Below are positions 1 through 8,478 of a stretch of DNA of 64,000 nt, one piece after another. The notes under the pieces were generated by a model that was given only the letters and a program-made list of their open reading frames with translations, was not told where the DNA came from and made no database searches. Every line of letters starts with the position of its first letter. Position 1 is the stretch's first letter. Where the stretch lies: positions 28,021 through 92,020 of the forward strand of contig JAHAYX010000016.1 in assembly GCA_018384365.1 (NCBI GenBank), in the 5' to 3' direction. Source of the DNA: Clostridiaceae bacterium. Its GTDB lineage: Bacteria > Bacillota > Clostridia > Oscillospirales > QAMX01. The translations under genes and the position numbers were made by a program.

Positions 1-1
1 C

Positions 2-400
2 AAAGTCAGCTTTTCGTCGATCGACGCAAACCGCCTGCGCACGATCGAGGGGAAGGAGCCGATTCTGGAAACTGCGGGCGTTGCCTATATCACCGGGCCG
101 CTGTTCTTCGGCGCGGTGGACGAATTTAACCACCGCATGGCGGAAATGCCGGCCTATGACCATGTGATTCTGTCCATGCGCGGAATGCCCAGCGTGGATG
201 TCTCCGGCGCGCAGGCTATCCTGATGCTCTGTGAAAGCCTGAAGGCGCAGGGTCGGAGCGTTGCCTTCTGCGGCATGACGGATTCGGTCCGCACCTATTT
301 TGACCGCGCAGGCGTTACGGAACTTTTAGGTGAAGGCGCTTATTTCTGGAGCGCCGACCAGGCGATCCTGAGCCTGCTGGCGACGGAAACCGCCGAATAA
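2..400 (+). CDS. SulP-type anion transporter, C-terminal STAS domain (5' truncated)
   Basis: The reading frame is open from base 2, upstream of the track's GTG at 116, so this is the 3' end of a longer gene cut by the window edge. The visible 132 residues form a STAS domain: a strand reading AYITGPLFFGAVDEF, typical of the domain fused to SulP sulfate/bicarbonate permeases, then helix-rich segments around DVSGAQAILMLCESL. In SulP proteins the STAS domain lies in the cytoplasm after the membrane domain and modulates transport. The transported anion cannot be told from this piece. A stand-alone anti-sigma antagonist is possible but less likely, because the frame continues upstream and the GPLFFG signature is SulP-like. 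A bidirectional terminator follows 10 bases after the stop. Confidence 0.8.
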   Translation, partial: KVSFSSIDANRLRTIEGKEPILETAGVAYITGPLFFGAVDEFNHRMAEMPAYDHVILSMRGMPSVDVSGAQAILMLCESLKAQGRSVAFCGMTDSVRTYFDRAGVTELLGEGAYFWSADQAILSLLATETAE

Positions 401-410
401 AGGATCAAAA

Positions 411-459
411 AAAGCACCCGGTACGAGGAAATGGAACTTGCCTCGCGCCGGGTGCTTTT
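411..459. terminator. Bidirectional rho-independent terminator
   Basis: The arms AAAGCACCCGG and CCGGGTGCTTT enclose a second pairing (CGAGG with CCTCG). A-rich and T-rich flanks on both sides let it end the STAS transcript on the plus strand and the MATE transcript on the minus strand. Confidence 0.85.
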
Positions 460-474
460 GCAATGTTCGGTTTT

Positions 475-1827
475 TCAGGTCGAAAGGAATACTGCCTGCG
501 TTTTGCGGTAGCAGTGCACGAAATACGCAATTTCGGCCACAGACGTAATGCCCCAGGAAAACGCATAGAGCAGATACAGAGAAGTGATCGTGTGGAAATA
601 GGCGAATATGGTATAAACCCAGATCACGCGGAAAACACAGGAACCCAGGATGACAATGACCGTTGGCACAAAGCTCTTCCCAAGGCCGCGCGAAGCGGCA
701 ATGGTGCAGTCCATGAAGGCGGAAAGTGCGTAGGAACAGCCCATCACGGTCAGACGTGCCATACCGGCGTCAATCACCGCGGACTCCGTCGTAAACAGCG
801 CAAGGAACTGCCGTCCGAACAGGACAAGCAGCAGCCCCAGGGCGGCACCGATGCCGAAGGAATAGGCCAGACTGATGAAATAGCTTTTCAAAACACGGTC
901 GCGCTTCCCGGCGCCGAAGTTTTGCCCCATAAAACTGGCGCAGGCCGTGTAAAATGCAGCCATGACGTCGTAAACCAGCGCATCGGCATTGGTGGCGGCC
1001 GAGTTGCCCTCCACCATAGTGGCATCAAAGGTGTTGACACCGGCTTGAATAAACAGGTTCGCAATAGCAAAAATGGCGTTTTGCAGTCCTGCCGGGATGC
1101 CCAGCGCCAAAACGCAGCGGGCCTTTTTCGGATGAATCCGCAGCGCGGAAAAACGCAGGGAGTACATTTCCTGACTGGTGCACAGGGCCAGGACCACTAA
1201 AAATGCCGAGACATACTGCGCGATAACGCTGGCAATGGCCACACCGGCCACGTCCAGCCTGCAAACGATCACAAAAAAGAGATTTAAAAGGACGTTGAGA
1301 ACACCTGCGACGGAAAGAAAATAAAGCGGCCGGCGCGTGTCGCCCACGGCGCTTAAAACGGCGTTGCCAAAGTTATACACGGCCAGCGCCGGCATACCAA
1401 GCAGATAAATGCGCAGGTACACCGTTGCGCCGTCGATCAGCTCATCCTTTGTGCCGAGCAGTTCCAAAAGGCCGCGCGAGAAAACAAGACCGAGCACGGC
1501 AAGGGAAAGGCCGATGAGCAGGGATAAAAGCGCTGATGTATGCACAAATTCCCGCACGTCGCGCGCTGCGCGGGCGCCTGCACTGCGGGCCACGAGGACA
1601 TTGATTCCGCCGCCCACGCCGATCAGAAATCCGGTAAACAGCGTGATGAGTATGGCGGTGGAGCCAACCGAACCGAGCGCCGCGGAACCGGCAAAACGGC
1701 CGACAACGGCAATGTCGGTCATGTTGAAAAGTACCTGTAAAACGTTTGACAGCATCAGGGGCAGGCTGAAAACAAAAATCTGTTTTCCAAGCCGGCCTTC
1801 CGTCATATCCTGTACGCTTCTGATCAT
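475..1827 (-). CDS. MATE family efflux transporter
   Basis: A 450-residue multidrug and toxic compound extrusion type antiporter, the family's usual length, with about twelve hydrophobic segments in two repeated halves. The N-terminus carries the family pattern (TEGRLGKQIFVFSLPLMLSN, then NMTDIAVVGRF). Such proteins export cationic drugs or metabolites using Na+ or H+ gradients; the substrate is not predictable. It lies 45 bases downstream of the TetM-like GTPase gene on the same strand and is probably cotranscribed with it, which hints at a shared antibiotic or ribosome-stress response (inference). It shares a bidirectional terminator with the STAS gene. A second MATE gene at 24312 belongs to a different regulatory unit. 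Confidence 0.92.
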   Translation of the reverse strand: MIRSVQDMTEGRLGKQIFVFSLPLMLSNVLQVLFNMTDIAVVGRFAGSAALGSVGSTAILITLFTGFLIGVGGGINVLVARSAGARAARDVREFVHTSALLSLLIGLSLAVLGLVFSRGLLELLGTKDELIDGATVYLRIYLLGMPALAVYNFGNAVLSAVGDTRRPLYFLSVAGVLNVLLNLFFVIVCRLDVAGVAIASVIAQYVSAFLVVLALCTSQEMYSLRFSALRIHPKKARCVLALGIPAGLQNAIFAIANLFIQAGVNTFDATMVEGNSAATNADALVYDVMAAFYTACASFMGQNFGAGKRDRVLKSYFISLAYSFGIGAALGLLLVLFGRQFLALFTTESAVIDAGMARLTVMGCSYALSAFMDCTIAASRGLGKSFVPTVIVILGSCVFRVIWVYTIFAYFHTITSLYLLYAFSWGITSVAEIAYFVHCYRKTQAVFLST

Positions 1828-1872
1828 AAAAGCCTCGCAAAAAAAGTTCTGTGGAAACCGAAATGCCCGGTA

Positions 1873-4473
1873 TTAGCTTTCGTTGATACGCCGGATGATT
1901 TCGGAAATCTGGATTTTTGCCTGTTCCACTTCTTCCCGGAAAGCCCGTGCGGAAATACGCATGGCGCCGTGCCCGAGAATGATGAGCTGTTCCATCCCGT
2001 CGGAGGTCGCCACACGCACACGCCGGTGCCGTCCGATTTCATAAGTGGTGCGCTCGATATACATATCCGCGGTTTCCGCTTCTTTGGTATAGACCACGTA
2101 AATGTTGTGATAGCGCTCCACGTCGCAGACGGAGCGCTGTACCTGATACGCGTCGAATACGAGGATCAGGACACATTTGCGGAATCCCTGGTAATTGCTC
2201 AGAATATCCATCAGCGTGTGCCGCGCCGCGTCCATATTGACCGCGGCCAGTTTTTTCAGATCCTCCCACGCATAGATGATGTTGTAACCATCCACAAGCA
2301 GGTATTCCGCACCGAGATCCAAAATCCGGAAGTTTTCCTGAAGCCGCTCGCGCACGACCGGCTTGGGATCAAAATAATGTCCGTCCTTGATCGGCCCGTA
2401 TGTGCGTTCAAAGATGGCTTCCAGTTCCCGATCCTCGCGCAGGGTGCCGGAATAGCGCGGCGCGGCGGCCATGCGCGGTCCGGAACCGGGGGAGGGGTCC
2501 TGCGGTTCGGCCCCGGCGGCCTCCTCTCCCAGACGCAGGCCGGTGTCGATGTGCATATACTCTCTTACATGATCCCAGCGCACGGAAAAACCTGCGCCAT
2601 GCGCACAGAAAACCGAATCCGGCGAATTGTCGGGGTCGCGCGTGGGGTCATACCCGATTTCGGCGATCACCTGCTCTGTGTTGTGACAGGGTGCATAGCC
2701 TTTCAGCGTAAAGGAAAGCCTGCCGCGCCCCTTTGTATAGGAAGTAAGCTCCGCGGCATAGTCACGCATGGTGGAAACGGGCGCGCTGCCGGTTAAAACG
2801 ACGGTGTCGCCATAGGTTTCCGGCGGGGAAAAGGAACCGTGCAGTTTCCCGATGTCATTCATGGCGCGGCCCAAGGACTCCGGCGGCAGTTCCAGCCGGA
2901 AATCGTAGTAGGGTTCCAGTAAAATACTCTGCGCGCACATCAGCCCCTGGCGCAAGGCCCGGTAGGTGGCCTGCCGGAAGTCGCCGCCCTCCGTATGCTT
3001 GAGGTGCGCGCGCCCGGCAATGAGCGTAATGTTCATGTCTGTGAGCGGGGAGCCGGTCAGCACGCCGATGTGCTCGCGCTCGGCAAGGTGCGTCAGAATC
3101 AGCCGCTGCCAGTTTCGGTCCAGTACGTCCTCCGAACAGGCCGTATCAAATGTCAGCCCTCGTCCGGGTTCGCCGGGCTCCAACAGTAAATGCACTTCCG
3201 CATAATGCCGCAGCGGTTCGAAGTGGCCAACGCCTTCCACCGGCGCGGCGATGGTTTCGCGGTAAACGATGTTCCCTGTGCCGAATTCCACGGCGATGCC
3301 AAAACGCTCAAAGATCAGATGCCGCAGGATCTCCAGCTGTACTTCGCCCATCAGTTTGACGTGAATTTCGCGCAGATGCTCGTTCCAGACGATGTGAAGC
3401 TGCGGATCCTCTTCCTCAAGCTGCCGGAATTTTGCAAGTGCCGTGTGCGGATCGCAGCCGTCCGGTAAAATGATCTGGTAATTTAAAACGGGCTCCAAAA
3501 CCGGCGGCACGGAGGCTGCCTCGATGCCCAGCCCCTCGCCGGGCCAGGTCATGGTCAGTCCCGTAACGGCGCAGACCATTCCGGCGGACGCTTCGTCCAG
3601 CGCCTGAAACCTGGTTCCGGAATAAAGCCGCAGCTGGTCGGCTTTTTCCTCCCAGGGCTCGCCGCTTGCGCTGATGCCGGAAAGCACATCCTTCACGCGC
3701 AGCACGCCGCCGGTCACTTTCAGATAAGTCAGGCGGCGGCCCTGCTCATCCCGGGCAATTTTATAAACCTTTGCGCCGAATTCCCCGCGGAAGCGGGGCT
3801 CTGCCGTGTCGCGCGAAAGCCCCTCGAGCAGGGCGTCGATCCCCTCCAGCTTTAAGGCGGAGCCAAAATAGCAGGGGAAAAGCTGCCGGCGGCGGATCAG
3901 CGTCCGGATGTCCCTATCCGACACGGCACCGCTTTCAAAATACCGGTTTAAAACGTCCTCGTCACACATGGCGACGTTTTCTAAAAAGTTCTCGTCCCGG
4001 CCTGCGCTGAAATCCACGCAGCTTTCGGAAAGCTGCTGGCGCAATTCAGCCAGCAGAGCGCTGCGGTCGGCGCCGGCCAGGTCCATTTTGTTGATAAACA
4101 GGAACGTGGGGATGCCATGCTGCGCCAAAAGGCGCCAAAGCGTGCGCGTGTGCACCTGAACGCCGTCTGTGCCGCTGATGACCAGAATGGCGTAGTCCAG
4201 CACCTGCAGCGTGCGCTCCATTTCACTGGAAAAATCGACATGACCCGGCGTATCGAGCAGCATCAGCTCCAGATCGCCGGTGCGAAATACCGCCTGTTTG
4301 GAAAAAATGGTGATACCGCGCTCGCGCTCCAGTGCATAGGTGTCCAGAAATGCATCCTGATGGTCGACGCGTCCGAGCCGCCGGATGCTGCCGCTTACGT
4401 ACAGCATCCCCTCGGAGAGGGTTGTTTTCCCTGCGTCAACGTGCGCCAAAACACCTACAACAAGCCGCTTCAT
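1873..4473 (-). CDS. TetM-like translation-factor GTPase fused to a C-terminal NYN (YacP/Rae1-like) domain
   Basis: An 866-residue EF-G/TetM-type GTPase. G1 is AHVDAGKTT (residues 10-18), G3 is DTPGH (74-78) and G4 is NKMD (128-131). EF-G-like domains II-V follow to about residue 650, where tetracycline-protection proteins (about 640 residues) end. An Ala/Pro-rich linker then leads to a PIN-like NYN domain from about 720, with acidic residues in LLVDGYNI, VFDAYQ, ETADMY and ATSDGMEQ. YacP/Rae1 of Bacillus is a NYN endonuclease acting on mRNA in the ribosomal A site. The track's start at 4545 is rejected: it overlaps a likely -10/-35 pair, whereas ATG 4473 has GGAGG 4 bases upstream. Known: TetM-like proteins bind the A-site region. 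Inferred: the fusion delivers a nuclease there. Tetracycline resistance is not established. Confidence 0.88.
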   Translation of the reverse strand: MKRLVVGVLAHVDAGKTTLSEGMLYVSGSIRRLGRVDHQDAFLDTYALERERGITIFSKQAVFRTGDLELMLLDTPGHVDFSSEMERTLQVLDYAILVISGTDGVQVHTRTLWRLLAQHGIPTFLFINKMDLAGADRSALLAELRQQLSESCVDFSAGRDENFLENVAMCDEDVLNRYFESGAVSDRDIRTLIRRRQLFPCYFGSALKLEGIDALLEGLSRDTAEPRFRGEFGAKVYKIARDEQGRRLTYLKVTGGVLRVKDVLSGISASGEPWEEKADQLRLYSGTRFQALDEASAGMVCAVTGLTMTWPGEGLGIEAASVPPVLEPVLNYQIILPDGCDPHTALAKFRQLEEEDPQLHIVWNEHLREIHVKLMGEVQLEILRHLIFERFGIAVEFGTGNIVYRETIAAPVEGVGHFEPLRHYAEVHLLLEPGEPGRGLTFDTACSEDVLDRNWQRLILTHLAEREHIGVLTGSPLTDMNITLIAGRAHLKHTEGGDFRQATYRALRQGLMCAQSILLEPYYDFRLELPPESLGRAMNDIGKLHGSFSPPETYGDTVVLTGSAPVSTMRDYAAELTSYTKGRGRLSFTLKGYAPCHNTEQVIAEIGYDPTRDPDNSPDSVFCAHGAGFSVRWDHVREYMHIDTGLRLGEEAAGAEPQDPSPGSGPRMAAAPRYSGTLREDRELEAIFERTYGPIKDGHYFDPKPVVRERLQENFRILDLGAEYLLVDGYNIIYAWEDLKKLAAVNMDAARHTLMDILSNYQGFRKCVLILVFDAYQVQRSVCDVERYHNIYVVYTKEAETADMYIERTTYEIGRHRRVRVATSDGMEQLIILGHGAMRISARAFREEVEQAKIQISEIIRRINES

Positions 4474-4510
4474 GATGCCTCCATCGTTTGTACTGCAATG
4501 TATTCTCTTT

Positions 4511-4539
4511 ATTGTACCATAAATCGAAGAAAAGGGAAA
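4511..4539 (-). promoter_or_regulatory. Promoter for the TetM-like/NYN GTPase gene
   Basis: The minus strand has an extended -10 (TGG followed by TACAAT) with a weak -35 TTTCCC 17 bases upstream. It lies inside the longest possible ORF and so supports the downstream start at 4473. Confidence 0.5.
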
Positions 4540-4563
4540 TGGCAAGCTTGCAGGAAACTGTCC

Positions 4564-4592
4564 TTGCAGGCATAGAGAAAATTTGATAAAAT
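4564..4592 (+). promoter_or_regulatory. Promoter for the DUF6054-like gene
   Basis: TTGCAG and TAAAAT are separated by 17 bases, about 30 bases before the start codon. Confidence 0.5.
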
Positions 4593-4622
4593 CATTTCAG
4601 AGAAAGGAAGGAGGCAATGTGT

Positions 4623-4961
4623 ATGGCAAAGCTGGAATGCGAACTTTCCGGTAATTTTCATCAGATCCTACGCGAAATTGAAGACGCGGTACTTGATGGA
4701 AGCAGTACGGCAAGCTGCGAGGAGACTTCGGATTTTCAGACAGAGCATTGCCGCTGTGCAGTACGTGTCTACGAACGATATAGCGCTCTGGGCGGCAACC
4801 GCGTCAGCCTGAACCTGACGCTCATACAGGCCGACGGCAGGATACATTTATGCGCCATCACCTCGGGCGGCAGTCAGGCGATGTTTTTTAAGCTCAACAC
4901 GTTTGGCGAAGAATCGTTCCTTTCCACTATCCGGGAAACGGTCGGCCGATATAGAAAATGA
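4623..4961 (+). CDS. Conserved small protein, DUF6054-like
   Basis: A 112-residue soluble protein without signal peptide or membrane segment. It begins MAKLECELSGNF, and its second half has a conserved-looking stretch (VYERYSALGGNRVSLNLTL, then ITSGGSQAMFFK). From memory this pattern resembles the DUF6054 family of Clostridia, whose function is unknown. The track starts at 4617, but AAGGAGG ends only two bases before that ATG and eight before the ATG at 4623, so the latter is preferred. It is monocistronic, with its own promoter and terminator, between two minus-strand genes. No function is proposed. Confidence 0.75.
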   Translation: MAKLECELSGNFHQILREIEDAVLDGSSTASCEETSDFQTEHCRCAVRVYERYSALGGNRVSLNLTLIQADGRIHLCAITSGGSQAMFFKLNTFGEESFLSTIRETVGRYRK

Positions 4962-4963
4962 GG

Positions 4964-4992
4964 AAAAAAGCACAGCATACGCTGTGCTTTTC
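4964..4992. terminator. Bidirectional terminator
   Basis: AAAAGCACAGC, a short ATAC loop, and GCTGTGCTTTT. It serves the DUF6054-like gene on plus and the FAD dehydrogenase on minus. Confidence 0.85.
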
Positions 4993-4994
4993 GC

Positions 4995-6389
4995 TTATTC
5001 GGCCAAAATCTTTCGCGCCATCAAAACGCCCATGACAGACGCCATCATCAGACCACGTGTCCAGCCGCTGGAGTCGCCCAGACAGTGCAGGCCGCTGACA
5101 TTGGTGTCAAGATCATCGTCCAGTTTGATTTTGTTGCTGTAAAACTTCAGCTCCGGGGAATACAGCAGAGTCTCCGGCGCCGCAAACCCCGGCACGACGA
5201 TATCTGCCGCCTGAATGAAGTTGATAATATTCGTCATGGCGCGGTAGGGCATGGCGGCGGTGATGTCGCCCGCCACGGCGTCCGGCAGGGTGGGGACAAC
5301 GTTCGACTGCGACAGTTCTTTCTGCCAGGTGCGCTTGCCGTCGAGAATATCGCCGAAGCGCTGCACGAGAATGTGCCCGTCACCGAGCATATTGGTCAGT
5401 TCTCCCACCTTTTGCGCATAGGCAATGGGCTGATTGAATGGCACGGAGAAATTGTGTGAGCACAGAATGGCAAGGTTCGTGTTGTTTGACTTGCGCTCCT
5501 TATAGGAATGGCCGTTGACGACGGCCAGGTGATTGTCGTAATTCTCCTGGCTCACGAAACCGCCGGGGTTCTGGCAGAAGGTGCGCACCTTGTTTTTAAA
5601 AGGCTGCGGATAACCGATGAGTTTGGATTCATACAGCACGCGGTTGACGAACTCCATGACTTCGTTGCGCACCTCCACGCGGACGCCGATGTCAACGGTG
5701 CCGGGCTGGTGCGCAATGTCATACTGCGCGCACTGATGCTCCAGCCATTCGGAACCGCGCCGCCCGGTTGCCACGATGGTGTGCCCGGCCAGGCACTCAA
5801 AGCTGCCGGAACGGCCCTCAATCCGTGCGCCCAGGCATTTTCCGTCCTGGATAATCAGTTCGTTGCACGCATGCTCAAAATAAATCTCCACGCCGCGCGA
5901 AAGCAGCAGGTTCTGGATCGCCAGATAGATCGCCTGCGCGCGCTCCGTGCCCAGGTGGCGGATGGGGCAGTCCACCAGCTTCAATCCGGCCTTGATGGCG
6001 TTTTTGCGGATTTCCTTGACTTCCGCGCTGTTGTTGATGCCTTCGATTTTTTCATCCGCGCCGAACTCCAGATAAATGCTGTCGGCATAGTGGATGGTTT
6101 CCTGCACAAGCTCTGCGCCGACCAGATTCGGCAGGTCGCCGCCGACCTCATAACTGAGCGAGAGTTTGCCGTCCGAAAAGGCGCCCGCGCCGGAGAAACC
6201 GGTTGTAATGTTGCAGTGCGGACGGCAGTCCACACAGCGGCGCGTTTTTTCCTTGGGGCAATGGCGGCGTTCGATGGGCAGGCCTTTTTCGACCATGACA
6301 ATTTTCTTCTGACTTCCTTTTTTCAAAAGCTCCAGCGCCGTAAAGATACCGGCGGGGCCGGTGCCGATGATGAGTACGTCCGTTTTCAT
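4995..6389 (-). CDS. FAD-dependent dehydrogenase/oxidoreductase (COG2509-like)
   Basis: A 464-residue flavoprotein. The Rossmann FAD-binding motif GTGPAG is at residues 9-14, followed by an acidic residue (MVEKG) and the downstream HTIVATGRRGSEW segment. A Cys-rich stretch (HCPKEKTRRCVDCRPHC) at about residues 43-59 could bind a metal or Fe-S centre. A second nucleotide-site motif near the C-terminus reads LHCLGDSSGWTRGLMMAS. The family is widespread in anaerobic Firmicutes and its substrate is unknown. The start has AAAGGAG nine bases upstream. The gene is alone between terminators, and its roughly 140-base leader contains a purine riboswitch aptamer, so expression probably follows intracellular purine. 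This suggests, but does not prove, a role in purine or nucleobase metabolism. Confidence 0.85.
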   Translation of the reverse strand: MKTDVLIIGTGPAGIFTALELLKKGSQKKIVMVEKGLPIERRHCPKEKTRRCVDCRPHCNITTGFSGAGAFSDGKLSLSYEVGGDLPNLVGAELVQETIHYADSIYLEFGADEKIEGINNSAEVKEIRKNAIKAGLKLVDCPIRHLGTERAQAIYLAIQNLLLSRGVEIYFEHACNELIIQDGKCLGARIEGRSGSFECLAGHTIVATGRRGSEWLEHQCAQYDIAHQPGTVDIGVRVEVRNEVMEFVNRVLYESKLIGYPQPFKNKVRTFCQNPGGFVSQENYDNHLAVVNGHSYKERKSNNTNLAILCSHNFSVPFNQPIAYAQKVGELTNMLGDGHILVQRFGDILDGKRTWQKELSQSNVVPTLPDAVAGDITAAMPYRAMTNIINFIQAADIVVPGFAAPETLLYSPELKFYSNKIKLDDDLDTNVSGLHCLGDSSGWTRGLMMASVMGVLMARKILAE

Positions 6390-6454
6390 GAACAGGGCTC
6401 CTTTTGCACAAAAAAATAACCGCGGCAGCAGGGCTAAAACGCTCCCATCTGCGC

Positions 6455-6525
6455 GGGATGTTATAGCCGGCTGTTGCGGCAGCCTGTAGAAACGCTCGAC
6501 CGAATTACGAGCCTATATAACCAAA
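6455..6525 (-). promoter_or_regulatory. Purine (guanine-type) riboswitch upstream of the FAD dehydrogenase
   Basis: Read on the minus strand, the leader has every core element of the purine aptamer. P1 is GGTTATA with TATAAC. P2 is GCTCG/CGAGC with loop AATTCGG, matching the family's AUnnGG loop. J2/3 is GTTTCTAC. P3 is GGCTG/CAGCC with loop CCGCAA, matching the CCGUAAA type. J3/1 is GGCTAT, where the C at the specificity position indicates guanine-type rather than adenine-type recognition. Further on, CGCG-GTTAT followed by seven T residues can pair with the ATAAC of the P1 3' strand plus CGCG, giving a terminator that competes with P1. If so, ligand would favour readthrough. The 6390-6801 gap otherwise holds only the two divergent promoters. 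Confidence 0.85.
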
Positions 6526-6537
6526 TGATCCTGCGAC

Positions 6538-6566
6538 AGTATAGCAGAGAATTTTGCAAAAGTCAA
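6538..6566 (-). promoter_or_regulatory. Promoter of the riboswitch-FAD dehydrogenase transcript
   Basis: TTGACT and TATACT with a 17-base spacer on the minus strand. The predicted transcript starts just before the aptamer. Confidence 0.8.
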
Positions 6567-6721
6567 TCCCAAAATTCTGCTGAATCCACCGGAAAATGCC
6601 TGACTTTTTTTGCGTGGCGCAGTGTTTTGCGGTGTTTTGATGCGGATTTTGCACTTCCTGCCGGAAGCCGGTTCTGTGCCGGAAAACAGGAAATTTACAG
6701 CATGATTTTGCGTAATTTTTC

Positions 6722-6750
6722 TTGCGGTGCAGGCACAAAAATGCTATAAT
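6722..6750 (+). promoter_or_regulatory. Promoter of uxuB-uxuA
   Basis: TTGCGG and TATAAT with a 17-base spacer. It overlaps the track's start at 6727, so translation must start later, at 6802. Confidence 0.8.
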
Positions 6751-6801
6751 TGCCGTGAAAGAGCCAAACTTCACGGAATATGCAGAAAGAAGGCTGATCT
6801 T

Positions 6802-8415
6802 ATGAAATTATGTGCGGAAAGCCTGCGGGACCGGGCGGCGTGGGCGGCCCTTGACGTGGCGCTTCCCTCCTTTGATTATACTGCCATGGCAGAAAAAACC
6901 AAAGCTGCGCCGGTGTGGATTCACTTTGGCGCGGGCAACATTTTCCGCGGCTTCATTGCCGCGCTCGGGCAGGAACTGCTGAACAAAGGGGAGTGCGACC
7001 GCGGTATTATCGCGGCGGAAACCTTTGACTATGACATTATCGATCGGATTTATGCGCCGTTTGACAACCTGACGCTGCTGGTTTCCCTGCTGCCGAACGG
7101 TTCGACGGACAAAAAAATTATTGCTTCCATCGCGGAGGGCGTGAAAGCCAATCTGAAGGAGGAAGCCTCTGCCGCGCGCCTGCGCGAGATTTTCCGCGAC
7201 CCCGGCCTGCAGATGGTCAGCTTCACAATCACCGAGAAGGGCTATGCCCTGACCGATATGGCGGGCGCATTCTTCCCGTTTGTAACGGCCGACCTGGAAA
7301 ATGGCCCGGCATATGCGTCACATGCCATGAGCGTTGTGACAGCACTGCTTTACGAACGCTATCAGGCGGGGCGGTATCCGCTCTCGCTTGTCTCCATGGA
7401 TAACTGCTCCCATAATGGCGAAAAGCTGCAGACCTCCGTGCTGACCGTGGCGCGCGAGTGGGCAAAGCGCGGCCATGTGCCGCAGGATTTCGTGGCCTAT
7501 CTGGAGGACGAACACTGCGTGGCTTTCCCGTGGAGCATGATCGACAAGATCACGCCGCGTCCGGCGGATGAGATTGCCCGCCAGCTTGCGGAGGCCGGCG
7601 TTGCGGACATGAACGCCATTATCACGAGCCGCAACACCTATATTGCGCCGTTTGTCAATGCGGAGGCGCCGCAGTACCTCGTTGTAGAAGACAAGTTCCC
7701 GAACGGACGTCCTGCGCTGGAAAAAGCGGGCGTATATATGACGGACCGTGAAACCGTCAACAACGTCGAACGCATGAAGGTGACGACCTGCCTGAATCCC
7801 CTGCATACGGCGCTGGCCGTATATGGCTGCCTGCTGGGTTATACGTCCATCGCGGCGGAAATGCGCGATCCGCAGCTTGCCGCGCTGGTGGAGCATATCG
7901 GCTATGACGAGGGAATGCCGGTTGTCGTTGATCCGGGCATCCTCTCGCCGCGCGATTTCATTGCGGAGGTCATCCGCGATCGCCTGCCGAACCCCTTTAT
8001 CCCGGACGCACCGCAGCGCATTGCGTGCGATACCTCCCAAAAGGTCGGCATCCGCTTCGGAGAGACCATCAAATCCTATGCGGCAAGCCCCGCGCTTGAT
8101 GCGGCAAACCTGACCTATATCCCGCTGGCAATCGCCGGTTGGTGCCGCTATCTCCTGGCGCTGGACGATGAGCTCCAGCCCATGACGCTCAGCTCCGACC
8201 CCATGCTTGACACCCTTTGCCCGCTGCTCGCCGGCGTGAAAATCGGCGAAGCGTATGATGTACACGCGGCTTTACAGCCGATCCTCTCCAATGCGGTGCT
8301 GTTTGGAAGCGATCTGTATGCCGTGGGCCTGGGCGAGAAGATCGAGGGAATGTTCCGCGAACTGACGGCGGGACGCGGTGCGGTACGGGCAACGCTTTGC
8401 CGGTACCTTGCCTGA
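6802..8415 (+). CDS. uxuB: Fructuronate reductase / mannitol dehydrogenase family
   Basis: A 537-residue polyol dehydrogenase of the long-chain mannitol dehydrogenase family. The N-terminal NAD site reads VWIHFGAGNIFRGF; the substrate region includes SMDNCSHNGEKL and the characteristic KITPRP. Fructuronate reductase interconverts D-fructuronate and D-mannonate with NAD(H) in the cytoplasm. The assignment rests on the family plus the next gene, mannonate dehydratase, 63 bases downstream, which takes the product onward. The start chosen is ATG 6802 (AGAAAGAAGG eight bases upstream), not 6727, because the promoter covers the earlier one. A mannitol or tagaturonate dehydrogenase would look similar, but the uxuA neighbour favours UxuB. 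Confidence 0.87.
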   Translation: MKLCAESLRDRAAWAALDVALPSFDYTAMAEKTKAAPVWIHFGAGNIFRGFIAALGQELLNKGECDRGIIAAETFDYDIIDRIYAPFDNLTLLVSLLPNGSTDKKIIASIAEGVKANLKEEASAARLREIFRDPGLQMVSFTITEKGYALTDMAGAFFPFVTADLENGPAYASHAMSVVTALLYERYQAGRYPLSLVSMDNCSHNGEKLQTSVLTVAREWAKRGHVPQDFVAYLEDEHCVAFPWSMIDKITPRPADEIARQLAEAGVADMNAIITSRNTYIAPFVNAEAPQYLVVEDKFPNGRPALEKAGVYMTDRETVNNVERMKVTTCLNPLHTALAVYGCLLGYTSIAAEMRDPQLAALVEHIGYDEGMPVVVDPGILSPRDFIAEVIRDRLPNPFIPDAPQRIACDTSQKVGIRFGETIKSYAASPALDAANLTYIPLAIAGWCRYLLALDDELQPMTLSSDPMLDTLCPLLAGVKIGEAYDVHAALQPILSNAVLFGSDLYAVGLGEKIEGMFRELTAGRGAVRATLCRYLA

Positions 8416-8478
8416 CGTTGCAGCCTGAAGAATACAGAGAGAAGCCTGTTTACTGAAATACAATCAGGAGGAAATGCT

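Noticed and set aside
1873-4473. Calling the GTPase a tetracycline-resistance gene
   Set aside because: Homology to TetM is clear, but the NYN fusion and chromosomal context differ from known tet genes; resistance cannot be inferred from sequence read by eye.
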